From the NCBI GenBank assembly GCA_017621055.1, contig JAGATX010000014.1, forward strand, positions 1 to 51,057: DNA of 51,057 nt, given 5' to 3'. The notes under the pieces are model-generated. The model saw nothing but the letters and a program-made list of their open reading frames with translations, ran no database searches and was not told the DNA's origin. Of the stretch, positions 27,460-37,351 are shown piece after piece; position 1 is the stretch's first letter, and each line of letters starts with the position of its first letter. Source of the stretch: Muribaculaceae bacterium. GTDB lineage: Bacteria; Bacteroidota; Bacteroidia; Bacteroidales; Muribaculaceae. A program made the position numbers and the translations under genes.

Positions 27460-27467
27460 TATATTTG
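27460..27467 (+). promoter_or_regulatory. Candidate -7 box for the DUF349 gene
   Basis: TATATTTG, a perfect -7 box, 52 bases before the ATG in an A/T-rich gap. No matching -33 TTTG at 19-21 bases. Confidence 0.5.
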
Positions 27468-27518
27468 AAGCCCGAAACCGAAATCTCCTTGATATAAACC
27501 TTTAACAACCTCCTTCAC

Positions 27519-29474
27519 ATGGACATGCATGAACCCGCCACTCAGCCCCAGCCCCGGGCCGAGGAAACCCTCAACGAAGCGACGGCCACTGCCACCGCCG
27601 CAGGAATCAACGAGGCAGCCGACGCCACCGCCGGCGCCGCGACCGATGCCGACAGCCTTCTTGCCGAAGGCTCCGAGGCAGCTCTCGAAGCGGAGACCCT
27701 CGAGGCCGACGCCGAGAAAACCGAAGTGCACGACGAAGCGCTCACCCTCGAGAGCGTCATCGCCGCCGCCCAGGCCCTGATGGCCAAGGACCCCGCCGAC
27801 TACAACATGGACGACGTCCGCCGCCTTCGCCAGCAGTTCAGCATGCTCCATGGCCTCGCCCAGACCGACACTTCCACAGACGCCCCCGAGGCAGATGCCG
27901 CCACAGCCGACGCCGCCGGAGAACAAACGCTCGACATAGAGGTGCAGACCGTCGAGGAACCCTCGCTCGTGCGCGACTTCAATGCCGTTGTCGAGGAACT
28001 GCGCGCCCGAAAGACGGCATGGACCGCCGAGCAGGAGGCCATACGCGCCCGAAATCTCGAACTCAAAAACGCCATAATCGACAAGATCCTCGCACTGGCC
28101 GACGATACCGACAATGTGAACCGCACATTCCAGCAGTACCGCGACCTGCAGGACGAATTCAACGCCGTCGGCGAAGTGGACCCCGTCAACACCACCGAAG
28201 TGTGGAAACGCTTCCAGGACGCACGCGAAAAATACTCCGATAACCTCAAAGTCAACAAGGAACTGCGCGACTACGACTTCAAGAAGAACCTCACCGAAAA
28301 AGAAGCGCTCCTTGCCGAAGCCTCCACCCTTGCCGACGAAGAAGACGTCATCGCCGCTTACCGCCGTCTCCAGGACCTCCACAACCGCTGGCGCCGCATA
28401 GGCCCCGTGGCCAAGGAAATACGAGAGGAAATATGGAACCGATTCCGCGAGATATCGGCCGACGTCAACAAACGCTATCAGGCGTTCTTCGAAGCACGCA
28501 AGGCCCGCGAGGCCGAGAACGAGGCTGCCAAGACAGCACTGTGCGAACGCCTTGAAGCCCTCGATTTCACCGGATTGTCGTCGTTCGCCGCATGGGACAA
28601 GATGACCAAGTCCATCCTCGAACTTCAGGCTGAATGGAAAACCCTGGGCTTTGCCGCCAAGAAACTCAACCGCCAGCTCTTTGCCCGCTTCCGCAACCGT
28701 TGCGACGAATTCTTCGCCGCCAAAGCCGAATATTTCCGCACCACGCGCGACGAACTCAACCGCAACCTTGCCGCCAAACAGGCCCTCGCCGACGAGGCCG
28801 AAGCTCTCGCCACAAGCACCGAATGGCGCAAGGCCGGCGACCGCTTTGTGGAGATGCAGAAAGAATGGAAAGCCATCGGCGCAGTGCCAAAAAAATTCAG
28901 CGACGCCCTGTGGAAACGCTTCACGGCAGCATGCGACACCTTCTTCGACGCCCGCAAAAAAGCCGGCAGCGGCGCACGTGCCGCCGAGAATGCGGCGTTA
29001 AAAGCCAAACGTGAGATTATCGGCAAACTATCGGCCCTTGCTGCCGAAGACCTGCCGCGCGCCGAAGCCTTCGAGCGCCTCAAAGCCCTTCAGGACGAGT
29101 GGAGCGCTGCCGGTCACGTGCCCTTCCGCGAAAAAGACAAACTCTACGAGGCGTACCGCAGCGCCTGCGACGCCGTGCGTCAGCATTTCGAACTCGCCGA
29201 GCGCGGCGCACGCCGGCGCCGCTTCGAGGCTGCTGTGGCCGACATCGAGGGCGATGACAACAAGATGTACCGCGAGCGCGAACGTCTGGCGCGTGCCCTC
29301 GAAAACCGCCGTGCCGAACTGAGAACCTACGAGAACAATCTGGGCTTCCTCTCTTCAAAGAGCAAGAGCGGCGACAGCCTTCTGCACGACATGGAGCGCA
29401 GAATCGAGCGCCTCAAAGCCGATATCGCCGAGCTCGACGAGAAAATGCGTCTCCTCGACTCCAAACTTTCGTAA
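27519..29474 (+). CDS. DUF349 domain-containing coiled-coil protein
   Basis: 651 residues. The first 150 residues are Ala/Glu/Asp rich and low in complexity. From about 150 onward there are several DUF349 repeats, each a pair of long helices with a W-x3-G or WKxIG core: NRWRRIGPV, AEWKTLGFAAKKLNRQLFARFR, KEWKAIGAVPKKFSDALWKRF, DEWSAAGHVPFREKDKLYEAYR. The C-terminus is a coiled coil (YENNLGFLSS, then RRIERLKADIAELDEKM). The family is nearly universal in Bacteroidetes; the function is unknown, with cytosolic location inferred from the lack of a signal. The stop is followed by a 9-bp inverted repeat. Confidence 0.92.
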   Translation: MDMHEPATQPQPRAEETLNEATATATAAGINEAADATAGAATDADSLLAEGSEAALEAETLEADAEKTEVHDEALTLESVIAAAQALMAKDPADYNMDDVRRLRQQFSMLHGLAQTDTSTDAPEADAATADAAGEQTLDIEVQTVEEPSLVRDFNAVVEELRARKTAWTAEQEAIRARNLELKNAIIDKILALADDTDNVNRTFQQYRDLQDEFNAVGEVDPVNTTEVWKRFQDAREKYSDNLKVNKELRDYDFKKNLTEKEALLAEASTLADEEDVIAAYRRLQDLHNRWRRIGPVAKEIREEIWNRFREISADVNKRYQAFFEARKAREAENEAAKTALCERLEALDFTGLSSFAAWDKMTKSILELQAEWKTLGFAAKKLNRQLFARFRNRCDEFFAAKAEYFRTTRDELNRNLAAKQALADEAEALATSTEWRKAGDRFVEMQKEWKAIGAVPKKFSDALWKRFTAACDTFFDARKKAGSGARAAENAALKAKREIIGKLSALAAEDLPRAEAFERLKALQDEWSAAGHVPFREKDKLYEAYRSACDAVRQHFELAERGARRRRFEAAVADIEGDDNKMYRERERLARALENRRAELRTYENNLGFLSSKSKSGDSLLHDMERRIERLKADIAELDEKMRLLDSKLS

Positions 29475-29491
29475 ATATCAACACATCGAGA

Positions 29492-29525
29492 GCCGCTCCG
29501 CCACCGCCATGCGACACGGAGCGGC
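29492..29525 (+). terminator. Hairpin after the DUF349 gene
   Basis: GCCGCTCCG (29492-29500) pairs perfectly with CGGAGCGGC (29517-29525), but only CTTCT follows, so termination may be partial. The next gene has no obvious promoter of its own, consistent with read-through. Confidence 0.45.
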
Positions 29526-29561
29526 CTTCTACCCCTCATACCTGACAAGAACAGCGAGCCA

Positions 29562-30953
29562 ATGAACAGCCCCGTACGCCCTAACCGCGGACGATACATT
29601 CCGACGCTCTTCAACATCGGCGACATTGCAATTGTGAACCTCCTTTTCTGGTTTACGCTCTGTCTGTTCCCCGAAATGACCACCGATGCCTCGTCGCTGC
29701 GCGAACTGTGGCTGTCGGTCAATGTGGCCTACATACCCGCCATCATAATGGGCTACCTGCGGCCACACAACGTGCGCGTTATCCTCATGGAGGATGTGAT
29801 GCGCAAAACGTTTATAGCCGTCGGCCTCCACGCACTGGTATTTCTATCTCTGTCCGCTTTTCTTCACATCACCACAGTCCCCGCGCGCGCGTACATTACC
29901 TATTATAGCCTTCTGGTGGTGACGCTGATGGTGTTCCGCGTGGGCGGTTCGTACGCCCTGAAGGCCTACCGACGCCGCGGTTTCAACTACACCAAGGTTG
30001 CCATCGTCGGCACGGGTCCCACGGCCATGCGCCTCTTCGACGCCATGCGTGCCGACAGCGGTTTCGGCTACAACGTGATGGGATTTTTCGACGACACCCC
30101 CGAGCCGGGATTTTGCGGCCGCTATGTGGGCGACATCGACCGCCTAAGCTCTTTTGTGCGCGACAACGACGTGCGACAGATTTTCTTCACTCTCTCCGGC
30201 CACCACGAGGCCATGACCCGCGTTATCAAAATCGCCGACGACAACGTCGCCGATTTCTACTATGTGCCCCAGATACCGCGCACGTTCAGCCGTCGCTTCG
30301 AACTCAACAGCATAGGCTCCATGCCCGTGCTGACCATGCAGCGGAACCCTTTGAAAAACGTCATGGCACGAGCTCTCAAACGCACGTTCGACATCGTTTT
30401 TTCCGGTACTTTCCTGCTGTTCTATCCGCTGGTGTACATCCCCGTGGCAATTGCCATAAAATTAAGCTCTCCGGGGCCCGTCTACTTCCGGCAGGAGCGC
30501 ACCGGCTACCGGGGCCGCACGTTCAAATGCCTCAAATTCCGCACCATGCGCGTCAACGCCACCAGCGACAGCGCTCAGGCTACCGCCAACGACCCCCGCA
30601 AGACTGCCGTCGGCGATTTTCTTCGCCGCTCGTCCATCGACGAGCTCCCGCAGTTCATCAACGTGCTCAAAGGCGACATGTCGGTGGTAGGCCCCCGGCC
30701 TCACATGCTCAAACACACCGAGCAATACACCGCCCTTGTGGACCACTACATGGTGCGGCATGCCGTGAAGCCCGGCATAACGGGCTGGGCGCAGGTCAAC
30801 GGCTACCGTGGCATAACCGATGAACTGTGGAAGATGGAGCGCCGCGTGGAGTGCGACGTATGGTATATCGAAAACTGGTCGTTCCTCCTCGACATCAAGA
30901 TAATAGTCCGCACGGTGATAAACGCTGTGAGCGGCGAGAAAAACGCCTTCTGA
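29562..30953 (+). CDS. Undecaprenyl-phosphate sugar phosphotransferase (WcaJ/WbaP type)
   Basis: 463 residues. Four or five N-terminal membrane helices (about 15-125) and a Rossmann-like CoA-binding domain (about 140-255, KVAIVGTGPTAMRLFDAM) are followed by the bacterial sugar transferase domain (about 270-463). Its family motifs are visible: KRTFDIVFSGTFLL, SSPGPVYFRQERTGYRG, FKCLKFRTM, SSIDELPQFINVLKGDMSVVGPRP and KPGITGWAQVNGYRG. The enzyme places the first sugar-phosphate on the lipid carrier for surface polysaccharide synthesis at the inner membrane. No other polysaccharide genes are in the window, so it is an orphan initiating transferase here. Its TGA overlaps the next ATG by one base. 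Confidence 0.94.
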   Translation: MNSPVRPNRGRYIPTLFNIGDIAIVNLLFWFTLCLFPEMTTDASSLRELWLSVNVAYIPAIIMGYLRPHNVRVILMEDVMRKTFIAVGLHALVFLSLSAFLHITTVPARAYITYYSLLVVTLMVFRVGGSYALKAYRRRGFNYTKVAIVGTGPTAMRLFDAMRADSGFGYNVMGFFDDTPEPGFCGRYVGDIDRLSSFVRDNDVRQIFFTLSGHHEAMTRVIKIADDNVADFYYVPQIPRTFSRRFELNSIGSMPVLTMQRNPLKNVMARALKRTFDIVFSGTFLLFYPLVYIPVAIAIKLSSPGPVYFRQERTGYRGRTFKCLKFRTMRVNATSDSAQATANDPRKTAVGDFLRRSSIDELPQFINVLKGDMSVVGPRPHMLKHTEQYTALVDHYMVRHAVKPGITGWAQVNGYRGITDELWKMERRVECDVWYIENWSFLLDIKIIVRTVINAVSGEKNAF

Positions 30954-33900
30954 TGCTGACCATCTACAAGGCATCCGCAGGGTCGGGCAAAACCCACACC
31001 CTGGCATACGACTACATACGTACTGTCCTCACTCTCAAGCATCCCGACGGCCGCTATGTGCTCAACGGCAGCGGTGGGCGCCGTTACAGCCACCGTCACC
31101 GCGGCATCCTCGCAATCACCTTTACCAACGCGGCCACCGACGAGATGAAGGCGCGAATTACAGCGAGCCTCGACGCCCTCGCACACATGGATGACAACGG
31201 CCGGAACACCGCCGGCAAGCCCGTGGACTATGCCGGCGATATCATTGCCCTGACGGGCTGCTCGCCCGCGGCCCTGCGAGCCGCCGCCGCAAAGGCTCTG
31301 GCAGAACTGCTCACAGACTATTCCCACTTCAACGTCAGCACGATCGACTCCTTTTTTCAGAGCGTGCTGCGAACCTTCGCCCGCGAAATAGACCACCAGG
31401 GCGACTACGAGCTGGCTATCGACAGTTCCGAGGTAATCCGCCAGAGCCTCTCGCTCATGCTCGACGACGTGAACTATTCCGATACCGCCGGCGCAAACCG
31501 TATCAGCCAGTGGGTGAGCCGGTTCATATCCGAACGTCTGCTCGAAGGCGAGAAGTTCAACATTTTCGACCGCGGCGGAGCCCTTCTCAAAGACCTGGGC
31601 AGAAGCGTGGAAAAAGCTCTTAACGAGGATTTCTACAGATATTCCGACCGGGTGCGCCAATACCTCGACGATCCTTCGGCAGCCGATGCCTTCCGCCGGC
31701 GCATCGCCGCCGAGCGGAGGCGCCTCGACACCGACCTGCGCAACGCAGGCAAGCAATTCATATCGCTGATTTCCAGCCTTAAACCCGGAGAATACAACAG
31801 CAATTTCCGAACCATCGCCCTGGCGGCTGAGGGCGGTGTGGCAAAAAGCACTTCGGCGGCATGGTTCAAGGATGCCATGGACAGCGGCACCACCCCTCCG
31901 GCATCGACATTCCTCACGGCTTCCGCCACAAAAAAACTCACAAAGGCCAATCCGGCCTTATACGCCAGAATCATCGATGCCGGAGAAGCGCTGGCCGAAG
32001 CGCATGTGAACCACTCGGTGCTCTACCGTCTTTTCACCGGCATGCTTCATGCCGTGTCCCACCTCGAATTCACAGGTCATGCTTCAAAATACCTCGAGCG
32101 CTACCTCCGTGAGAACAACATGATGCTCATTGCCGACGCCGGCGAGCTCCTCAACCGCATTATCGGCGATGCCGAGATACCGTTCATCTACGAACGCACC
32201 GGAACACGACTGACCAACCTGATGATCGACGAGTTCCAGGACACCAGCGTGCTTCAATGGAGCAACCTCAAGCCGCTGGTCGACAATTCAGTAGCCTCCG
32301 GCAACGACAATCTCATAATCGGCGACGTCAAGCAGGCAATCTACCGTTTCCGCAACTCGGATCCCACTCTTCTCGGACACACCGTGCCGGACATCGACTT
32401 CCCCGGCAGACATCTTTCGCGCGGCGATGTTCCCGCCGACAATGTGAACCACCGGAGCGCCCCCGGCATTGTAATGTTCAACAACACGGTGTTTCATCGC
32501 ATCGGCAACACTCTCGGCGTGCCCGGTTACGACAATGTGCGCCAGGAAATATGGCCGGAAAAGGCCGCCGAGACTGCTTATATCCGCGTGGAAATCAGCA
32601 AAAAGGCCATAAACGACATATACGACGAGATTGCCGACGGCATGCGGCGCCAGCACCTCGCCGGATACCCTTGGAACGAGATTGTCGTGCTGGTGCGTTC
32701 CAACGCCGACGCCAAAGCGTTCATCACTTATTTTCTGTCAAACCATCCGGACATCAGGATGCTCTCCAACGAGGCCCTTCTGCTCGCCAATTCTCCGGCG
32801 GTGAGGCTTATCATGAGCATGCTCACCCTGGTGGAACGGATAATAGCCACATCCGGAACTGAGGACAAGCGCTTTGCCACAAACGACGACATCTCGCTGG
32901 TGATGAGCACCTTCGACTACAGCCTCGGCAACGGCGCCGACATAGAGACCGCTCTCACCGACGCCCTCTCAATCATCGGAGGCGACAACAACGCACTCCT
33001 CGAGGCCGCCAGAGACGTGAGGAACTGCAACTCATCCACTCTTGTGGCGCTGATAGAGAACATAATAGCCCGCAACGTGCCCGACGAGATGAAAACAAGC
33101 CAGCAGACATATATCGCCGCCCTCCAGGACCGCGCCATCGACCATGTCAACGGCCCGGACCCGTCGGTGCATGCTTTCATAGAAGCTTATCAGGCGAACA
33201 TACAGAGCTGGGCCGTGCAGGCACCCGCCACGGAGGATGCCGTACAAGTCATGACCATCCACAAAGCAAAAGGGCTTGGGAAACAGTGCGTATACATGCC
33301 TAAAGCACGCATGCCCCTCTATGGCACATCCACACCGAAGGCCACTTGGGTTCCCCTTGCCGAAATGCCTTGTTTCGACGGCGCACCCGACGTGCCGCCG
33401 GTACTGCTGCTGGAAATAACATCGTCGCAGATGGCTCATGTGTGCCCGCGCTCGCCAATAGCGCCTTTCCTGGCAAAAAAAGCCAGCGAAAACCGCGAGG
33501 ACACTATAAACAATGCTTACGTGGCGTTCACACGCGCAAAACGCGAGCTTATTGTCTATGCCGAGCCCGCCGACGACTCCTTTGCCAATATTCTCGAGCA
33601 GGTTCTTGCCGCTCCCGCCGACGATGAACCCAATCCTCTGGACCTTGACACCGCAAAATATCTGCGCCACGACAGCGGCGCCACCGTGTTCGAGTATGGC
33701 TCGTTCACCACTGCGGCCGGCGAAAAGGGCGTCGATGCCCACACCGTAACATCACCGCCTTATAAAGCAGTGAGCAACAGCGGAGCGCGCAGTCTTACAC
33801 GAGTGGACGACATCCTTGCCGACAATATCGACACCGGCGACGAGGCACGCGATGCCGACGAACCTTTCACCACCGGCGCCATGCGCGCCGCCGCACGCCG

Positions 33901-34324
33901 CGGCACGGCCATGCACGCCATCCTGGCGGAAATGCGCACTGCCGCCGACCTGCCGAGAGCAGCCGCCACAGTGGCAATGCGCCTGGCGCTTCAACCCGAC
34001 GAAGCCGCCGAGATGGAAACGGACCTGGCGCAGGCTTTCAGCACAGCCCCCGATATTGTAGGTTCCTGGTTCGCCCCGGATACGAAGACCTACTCCGAGC
34101 GCGATATCTTCGATGTCGACAATAACGAGATACTGCGCCCCGACCGTGCCATGGAGCTTGCCGACGGTACGCAGGTGGTGGTGGACTATAAGTTCACCAC
34201 GCGCACGCTGGCCGACCACCGACGCCGTGTGGCGCGGTATGCGCGCCTCATATCGCAGATCGAGGGTAAACCCGTGGAGGCATACCTCTGGTATCCACTG
34301 ATGCCTGAAATAATAAAAGTATAG
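30953..34324 (+). CDS. UvrD/AddA-like helicase-nuclease
   Basis: 1123 residues from the ATG at 30953, overlapping the upstream TGA by one base (TGATG). Superfamily 1A helicase motifs: Walker A SAGSGKT (8-14), ITFTNAATDEMKARI (motif Ia), Walker B LMIDEFQDTS (about 422-431), GDVKQAIYRFRNSD (motif III), VMTIHKAKGLGKQCV (motif V) and YVAFTRAKREL (motif VI). The C-terminus carries a PD-(D/E)xK nuclease core (LRPDRAMELADGTQVVVDYKF). This is the AddA architecture, used for end resection and recombinational repair. No AddB-like partner gene lies next to it in the window. The stop codon is TAG. Confidence 0.92.
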   Translation: MLTIYKASAGSGKTHTLAYDYIRTVLTLKHPDGRYVLNGSGGRRYSHRHRGILAITFTNAATDEMKARITASLDALAHMDDNGRNTAGKPVDYAGDIIALTGCSPAALRAAAAKALAELLTDYSHFNVSTIDSFFQSVLRTFAREIDHQGDYELAIDSSEVIRQSLSLMLDDVNYSDTAGANRISQWVSRFISERLLEGEKFNIFDRGGALLKDLGRSVEKALNEDFYRYSDRVRQYLDDPSAADAFRRRIAAERRRLDTDLRNAGKQFISLISSLKPGEYNSNFRTIALAAEGGVAKSTSAAWFKDAMDSGTTPPASTFLTASATKKLTKANPALYARIIDAGEALAEAHVNHSVLYRLFTGMLHAVSHLEFTGHASKYLERYLRENNMMLIADAGELLNRIIGDAEIPFIYERTGTRLTNLMIDEFQDTSVLQWSNLKPLVDNSVASGNDNLIIGDVKQAIYRFRNSDPTLLGHTVPDIDFPGRHLSRGDVPADNVNHRSAPGIVMFNNTVFHRIGNTLGVPGYDNVRQEIWPEKAAETAYIRVEISKKAINDIYDEIADGMRRQHLAGYPWNEIVVLVRSNADAKAFITYFLSNHPDIRMLSNEALLLANSPAVRLIMSMLTLVERIIATSGTEDKRFATNDDISLVMSTFDYSLGNGADIETALTDALSIIGGDNNALLEAARDVRNCNSSTLVALIENIIARNVPDEMKTSQQTYIAALQDRAIDHVNGPDPSVHAFIEAYQANIQSWAVQAPATEDAVQVMTIHKAKGLGKQCVYMPKARMPLYGTSTPKATWVPLAEMPCFDGAPDVPPVLLLEITSSQMAHVCPRSPIAPFLAKKASENREDTINNAYVAFTRAKRELIVYAEPADDSFANILEQVLAAPADDEPNPLDLDTAKYLRHDSGATVFEYGSFTTAAGEKGVDAHTVTSPPYKAVSNSGARSLTRVDDILADNIDTGDEARDADEPFTTGAMRAAARRGTAMHAILAEMRTAADLPRAAATVAMRLALQPDEAAEMETDLAQAFSTAPDIVGSWFAPDTKTYSERDIFDVDNNEILRPDRAMELADGTQVVVDYKFTTRTLADHRRRVARYARLISQIEGKPVEAYLWYPLMPEIIKV

Positions 34325-34375
34325 TTTTTTTCGTTAATCTATAAGGCGCACAATGCCTCTCTCCAACAAACGATA

Positions 34376-36034
34376 ATGAACAACACAGCACGACTGACAC
34401 TCACTCTGGCGCTCGCACTGGCGGCATATGCCGGTGCAGAGGCCTGCACAAGCCTGATAGCCACAGCGGGAGCCACCGCCGAAGGCTCAACCATGGTTAC
34501 TTATGCCGCCGACAGCCACACGCTCTACGGCGAACTCTACCGCCAGCCCGCCGCCGACCACGCCCCCGGCGCCATGCGCCACGTGGTGGAATGGGACACC
34601 GGCCGGCATCTCGGCGAAATCGCCGAGGTACCCCACACCTATGCCACAATAGGGAATATGAACGAGCACGGCCTCACTATTGCCGAAAGCACCTGGAGCA
34701 ACCGCCCCGAGCTTGCCGGCAGCGGTCTTATCGACTATGGCTCACTGATATACATCACCCTTCAGCGTGCACGCACGGCCCGCGAGGCCATCGACACCAT
34801 GACATCGCTGGTGGCACGCTACGGCTACGCCTCCGAGGGTGAGTCGTTCTCCGTGGCCGACCCCCACGAGGCCTGGATAATGGAAATGACCGGCAAAGGC
34901 GCCGCCGACCCCGGAGCCGTATGGGTTGCGCGGCGCGTGCCCGACGGCTATATATGCGGCCACGCCAACCACTCGCGCATCCACCGCTTTCCGCTCTCCG
35001 ACCCCGAAACGCTCTATTCGCCTGACGTCATCAGCTTTGCCCGCGACAAAGGATACTTCGACGGCCCCGACAGCGAGTTCAGCTTCTCGCGGGCATATGC
35101 CGTGACCGACGCCGGCGCCCTGCGCGGCTGCGACGCACGAGTATGGAGCTATTTCAACCGCCACGGCGCTGCCGACATGACGCCCTATCTCGACTGGATA
35201 CTGCGCGGCCGGGGCGAACCCCTGCCGCTGTGGGTGCCCGCGCGCACGCCCCTCACCGCGCGCGACCTCAAATGGATGATGCGCGACCACTTCGAGGGCA
35301 CACCCCTCGACATGACCGCCGACATAGGCGCCGGACCCTTCGACAGCCCGTACCGCTGGAGACCGATGGAATACACCGTCGATTCGGTGACTTACACCCA
35401 TGAGCGCGCCATCGCCACGCAGCAGACCGGCTTCTCGTTCGTGGCCGACATGAACGACGGCCGCCACGACGCCGCAAAGGGAATCCTGTGGTTCGGCGTC
35501 GACGACGCCAATACCTGCGTCTACGTGCCCGTATTCAGTTCTACCGACGTGGTACCCCCCTCGCTCAGCAGCGAGAATGCCGATCTCTACACCCTTTCGT
35601 GGGAGTCGATGTTCTGGGTAAACAACTATGTGGCAAATCAGGCGTACAACCGTTACAGCCAGATGATTCCGGATATACGCCGAGTGCAGGGCGCCCTCGA
35701 GGACGGCGCCGAGAGTGCCGTCGCCGACGCGCTCGCTGCAATTGCGGATATGCCGTACGACAGCGCCCAGACCGCTCTGCGCAACCTCACCACCGCCACG
35801 GCGGCCGATGTGACGGCACGGTACAAGAACCTCGGAGACTATCTCCTCGTTAAATATCTGGACGGCAATATCAAGAAAGAGGCCGACGGCCGCTTTGCCC
35901 GCAACGAAGAAGGCATGCCCGTGCAACCCGTCTTCGGCGGATACAACGACCGCTATTTCCGCTCAATCGTCGGCGACGCCGGCGAGCGTCTGCGCGTGGT
36001 CGAGCCCGAACTGGAGTCCAATTCTGAATATTGA
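34376..36034 (+). CDS. C69-family dipeptidase
   Basis: 552 residues. The signal peptide (MNNTARLTLTLALALAAYAGAEA) ends just before Cys24, which becomes the N-terminal nucleophile (ACTSLIAT). Further C69/PepD features: TYAADSHTLYGELYRQPAAD, GNMNEHGLTIAEST, LIYITLQRARTAREAI, SFSVADPHEAWIMEMTGKG and the NVADMND-like end region. The family hydrolyses dipeptides of broad range; the Bacteroidales members are secreted to the periplasm. It lies 51 bases after the helicase gene and 14 bases before the SlyD-like gene, within a long same-strand run. Confidence 0.93.
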   Translation: MNNTARLTLTLALALAAYAGAEACTSLIATAGATAEGSTMVTYAADSHTLYGELYRQPAADHAPGAMRHVVEWDTGRHLGEIAEVPHTYATIGNMNEHGLTIAESTWSNRPELAGSGLIDYGSLIYITLQRARTAREAIDTMTSLVARYGYASEGESFSVADPHEAWIMEMTGKGAADPGAVWVARRVPDGYICGHANHSRIHRFPLSDPETLYSPDVISFARDKGYFDGPDSEFSFSRAYAVTDAGALRGCDARVWSYFNRHGAADMTPYLDWILRGRGEPLPLWVPARTPLTARDLKWMMRDHFEGTPLDMTADIGAGPFDSPYRWRPMEYTVDSVTYTHERAIATQQTGFSFVADMNDGRHDAAKGILWFGVDDANTCVYVPVFSSTDVVPPSLSSENADLYTLSWESMFWVNNYVANQAYNRYSQMIPDIRRVQGALEDGAESAVADALAAIADMPYDSAQTALRNLTTATAADVTARYKNLGDYLLVKYLDGNIKKEADGRFARNEEGMPVQPVFGGYNDRYFRSIVGDAGERLRVVEPELESNSEY

Positions 36035-36048
36035 AAACTACATATCAT

Positions 36049-36654
36049 ATGGAAAAGATAAAACCCGGTAAATACTTTGAGCTGACTTACAAGCTCTTTC
36101 GCGTGAACCCCGACGGCAGCGAGACCCTCGTCCATGAAGTCGAGGCCGACGATCCCGACTGCGGTATCCTTGGCGTCACCCCCGGTTTCGTGCCCTCGCT
36201 CGAAGAGGCAGTCGACGGCCTCGCCGCCGGCGACACTTTCGATTTCACTGCAACACCCGAACGGGCATTCGGCCCCTACGACAAGGAAGAAATCATAGCC
36301 CTCCCGCGCGAGCGCTTCCTCATCGACGGCAAATTCGACGCCCGCATGTTCGCTCCCGGCAGCCTGGTGCCGCTGATGACCTCCGACGGCTACCGCATCG
36401 ACGGCACTGTCCTCGAACTCAGGCCCGACGAAGTGGTGCTCGACTTCAACCACCCCCTTGCAAAGGATACCGTGCACTACACCGGCACCGTCACCCTCGT
36501 CCGCGACCCCTCCGAAGAGGAACTCCGGCCGGCCGGCAGATGCGGATGCGGATGCCACTGCTCCGACGATGGCTGCGGATGTTCCGACGACAGCTGCGGA
36601 TGCTCCGGCAAGAACGACGACAACAATAGCTGCGGCTGCTCACAGTGTCACTGA
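36049..36654 (+). CDS. SlyD-like FKBP peptidyl-prolyl isomerase with cysteine-rich tail
   Basis: 201 residues from the ATG at 36049; an upstream TTG in frame would add six residues and overlap the previous stop. The split FKBP domain (about 1-70 and 125-155) contains the insert-in-flap chaperone part (about 70-125, [20 protein letters not shown]). Residues 164-201 form a tail with 11 cysteines and two histidines (for example [19 protein letters not shown]). E. coli SlyD has a His/Cys-rich tail that binds nickel; here the tail is almost purely cysteine, which favours Zn, Cu or Cd. The role is protein folding and probably metal handling in the cytoplasm. The last 10 bases overlap the ABC ATPase start. 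Confidence 0.92.
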   Translation: MEKIKPGKYFELTYKLFRVNPDGSETLVHEVEADDPDCGILGVTPGFVPSLEEAVDGLAAGDTFDFTATPERAFGPYDKEEIIALPRERFLIDGKFDARMFAPGSLVPLMTSDGYRIDGTVLELRPDEVVLDFNHPLAKDTVHYTGTVTLVRDPSEEELRPAGRCGCGCHCSDDGCGCSDDSCGCSGKNDDNNSCGCSQCH

Positions 36655-37328
36655 TACGCGCGCGAGGCATACGCAAGAGTTTCGGCACCCTCGAGGTGCT
36701 CAAAGGCATCGATATCGACATCGAAGCCCGGCGCATCACAACCATCCTGGGCCCCAGCGGCGCCGGAAAAACCACCTTGCTGCAAATCCTCGGCACTCTG
36801 TCTGCACCCGACGCCGGCGGCAGTCTCCGCTACGGGGGCACCGACGTGGCCGCCATGCCCGACGGCAAGCTCTCGGCGTTCCGCAACGCAAACATAGGCT
36901 TCGTTTTCCAGTTCCACCGCCTCCTCGCCGAATTCAATCTGCGTGAGAACGTGGCCCTCCCGGCAATGATAGGTGGCGTCTCGCGTGCCGAGGCCTTCGC
37001 GCGTGCCGACAGTCTGCTCAAACGGCTGGGACTCAGCGCACGCGCCGACCACCGTCCCTCCGAACTCTCGGGCGGGGAATGCCAGCGTGCCGCCGTGGCG
37101 CGTGCTTTGGTGAACAAGCCCGTGGTTGTCCTGGCCGACGAACCCTCCGGAAGCCTCGACACCGCCAACCGCCGCTCGCTGCACCGGCTGTTCTTCGACC
37201 TGCGCGACGAATTCGGCCAGACATTTGTCATCGTCACCCACGACGAGAGCCTTGCCGCCGACGCCGACACCCTGGTGCGCATGGCCGACGGCCGCATTGC
37301 CGGCATTACTCATCGAAATTCATTGTAA
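36645..37328 (+). CDS. ABC transporter ATP-binding protein, LolD-like
   Basis: 227 residues with a GTG start at 36645, inside the 3' end of the SlyD-like gene. Walker [10 protein letters not shown] (about 36-44), Q-loop [17 protein letters not shown], signature [15 protein letters not shown], Walker [13 protein letters not shown] and the switch histidine in FVIVTHDE are all present. The sequence is closest to LolD-type ATPases, which power lipoprotein release from the inner membrane through LolCE. The permease is not adjacent, which is normal in Bacteroidales. Confidence 0.92.
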   Translation: MSLIRARGIRKSFGTLEVLKGIDIDIEARRITTILGPSGAGKTTLLQILGTLSAPDAGGSLRYGGTDVAAMPDGKLSAFRNANIGFVFQFHRLLAEFNLRENVALPAMIGGVSRAEAFARADSLLKRLGLSARADHRPSELSGGECQRAAVARALVNKPVVVLADEPSGSLDTANRRSLHRLFFDLRDEFGQTFVIVTHDESLAADADTLVRMADGRIAGITHRNSL

Positions 37329-37351
37329 ACCAATCAATTCATTCAATTTTT

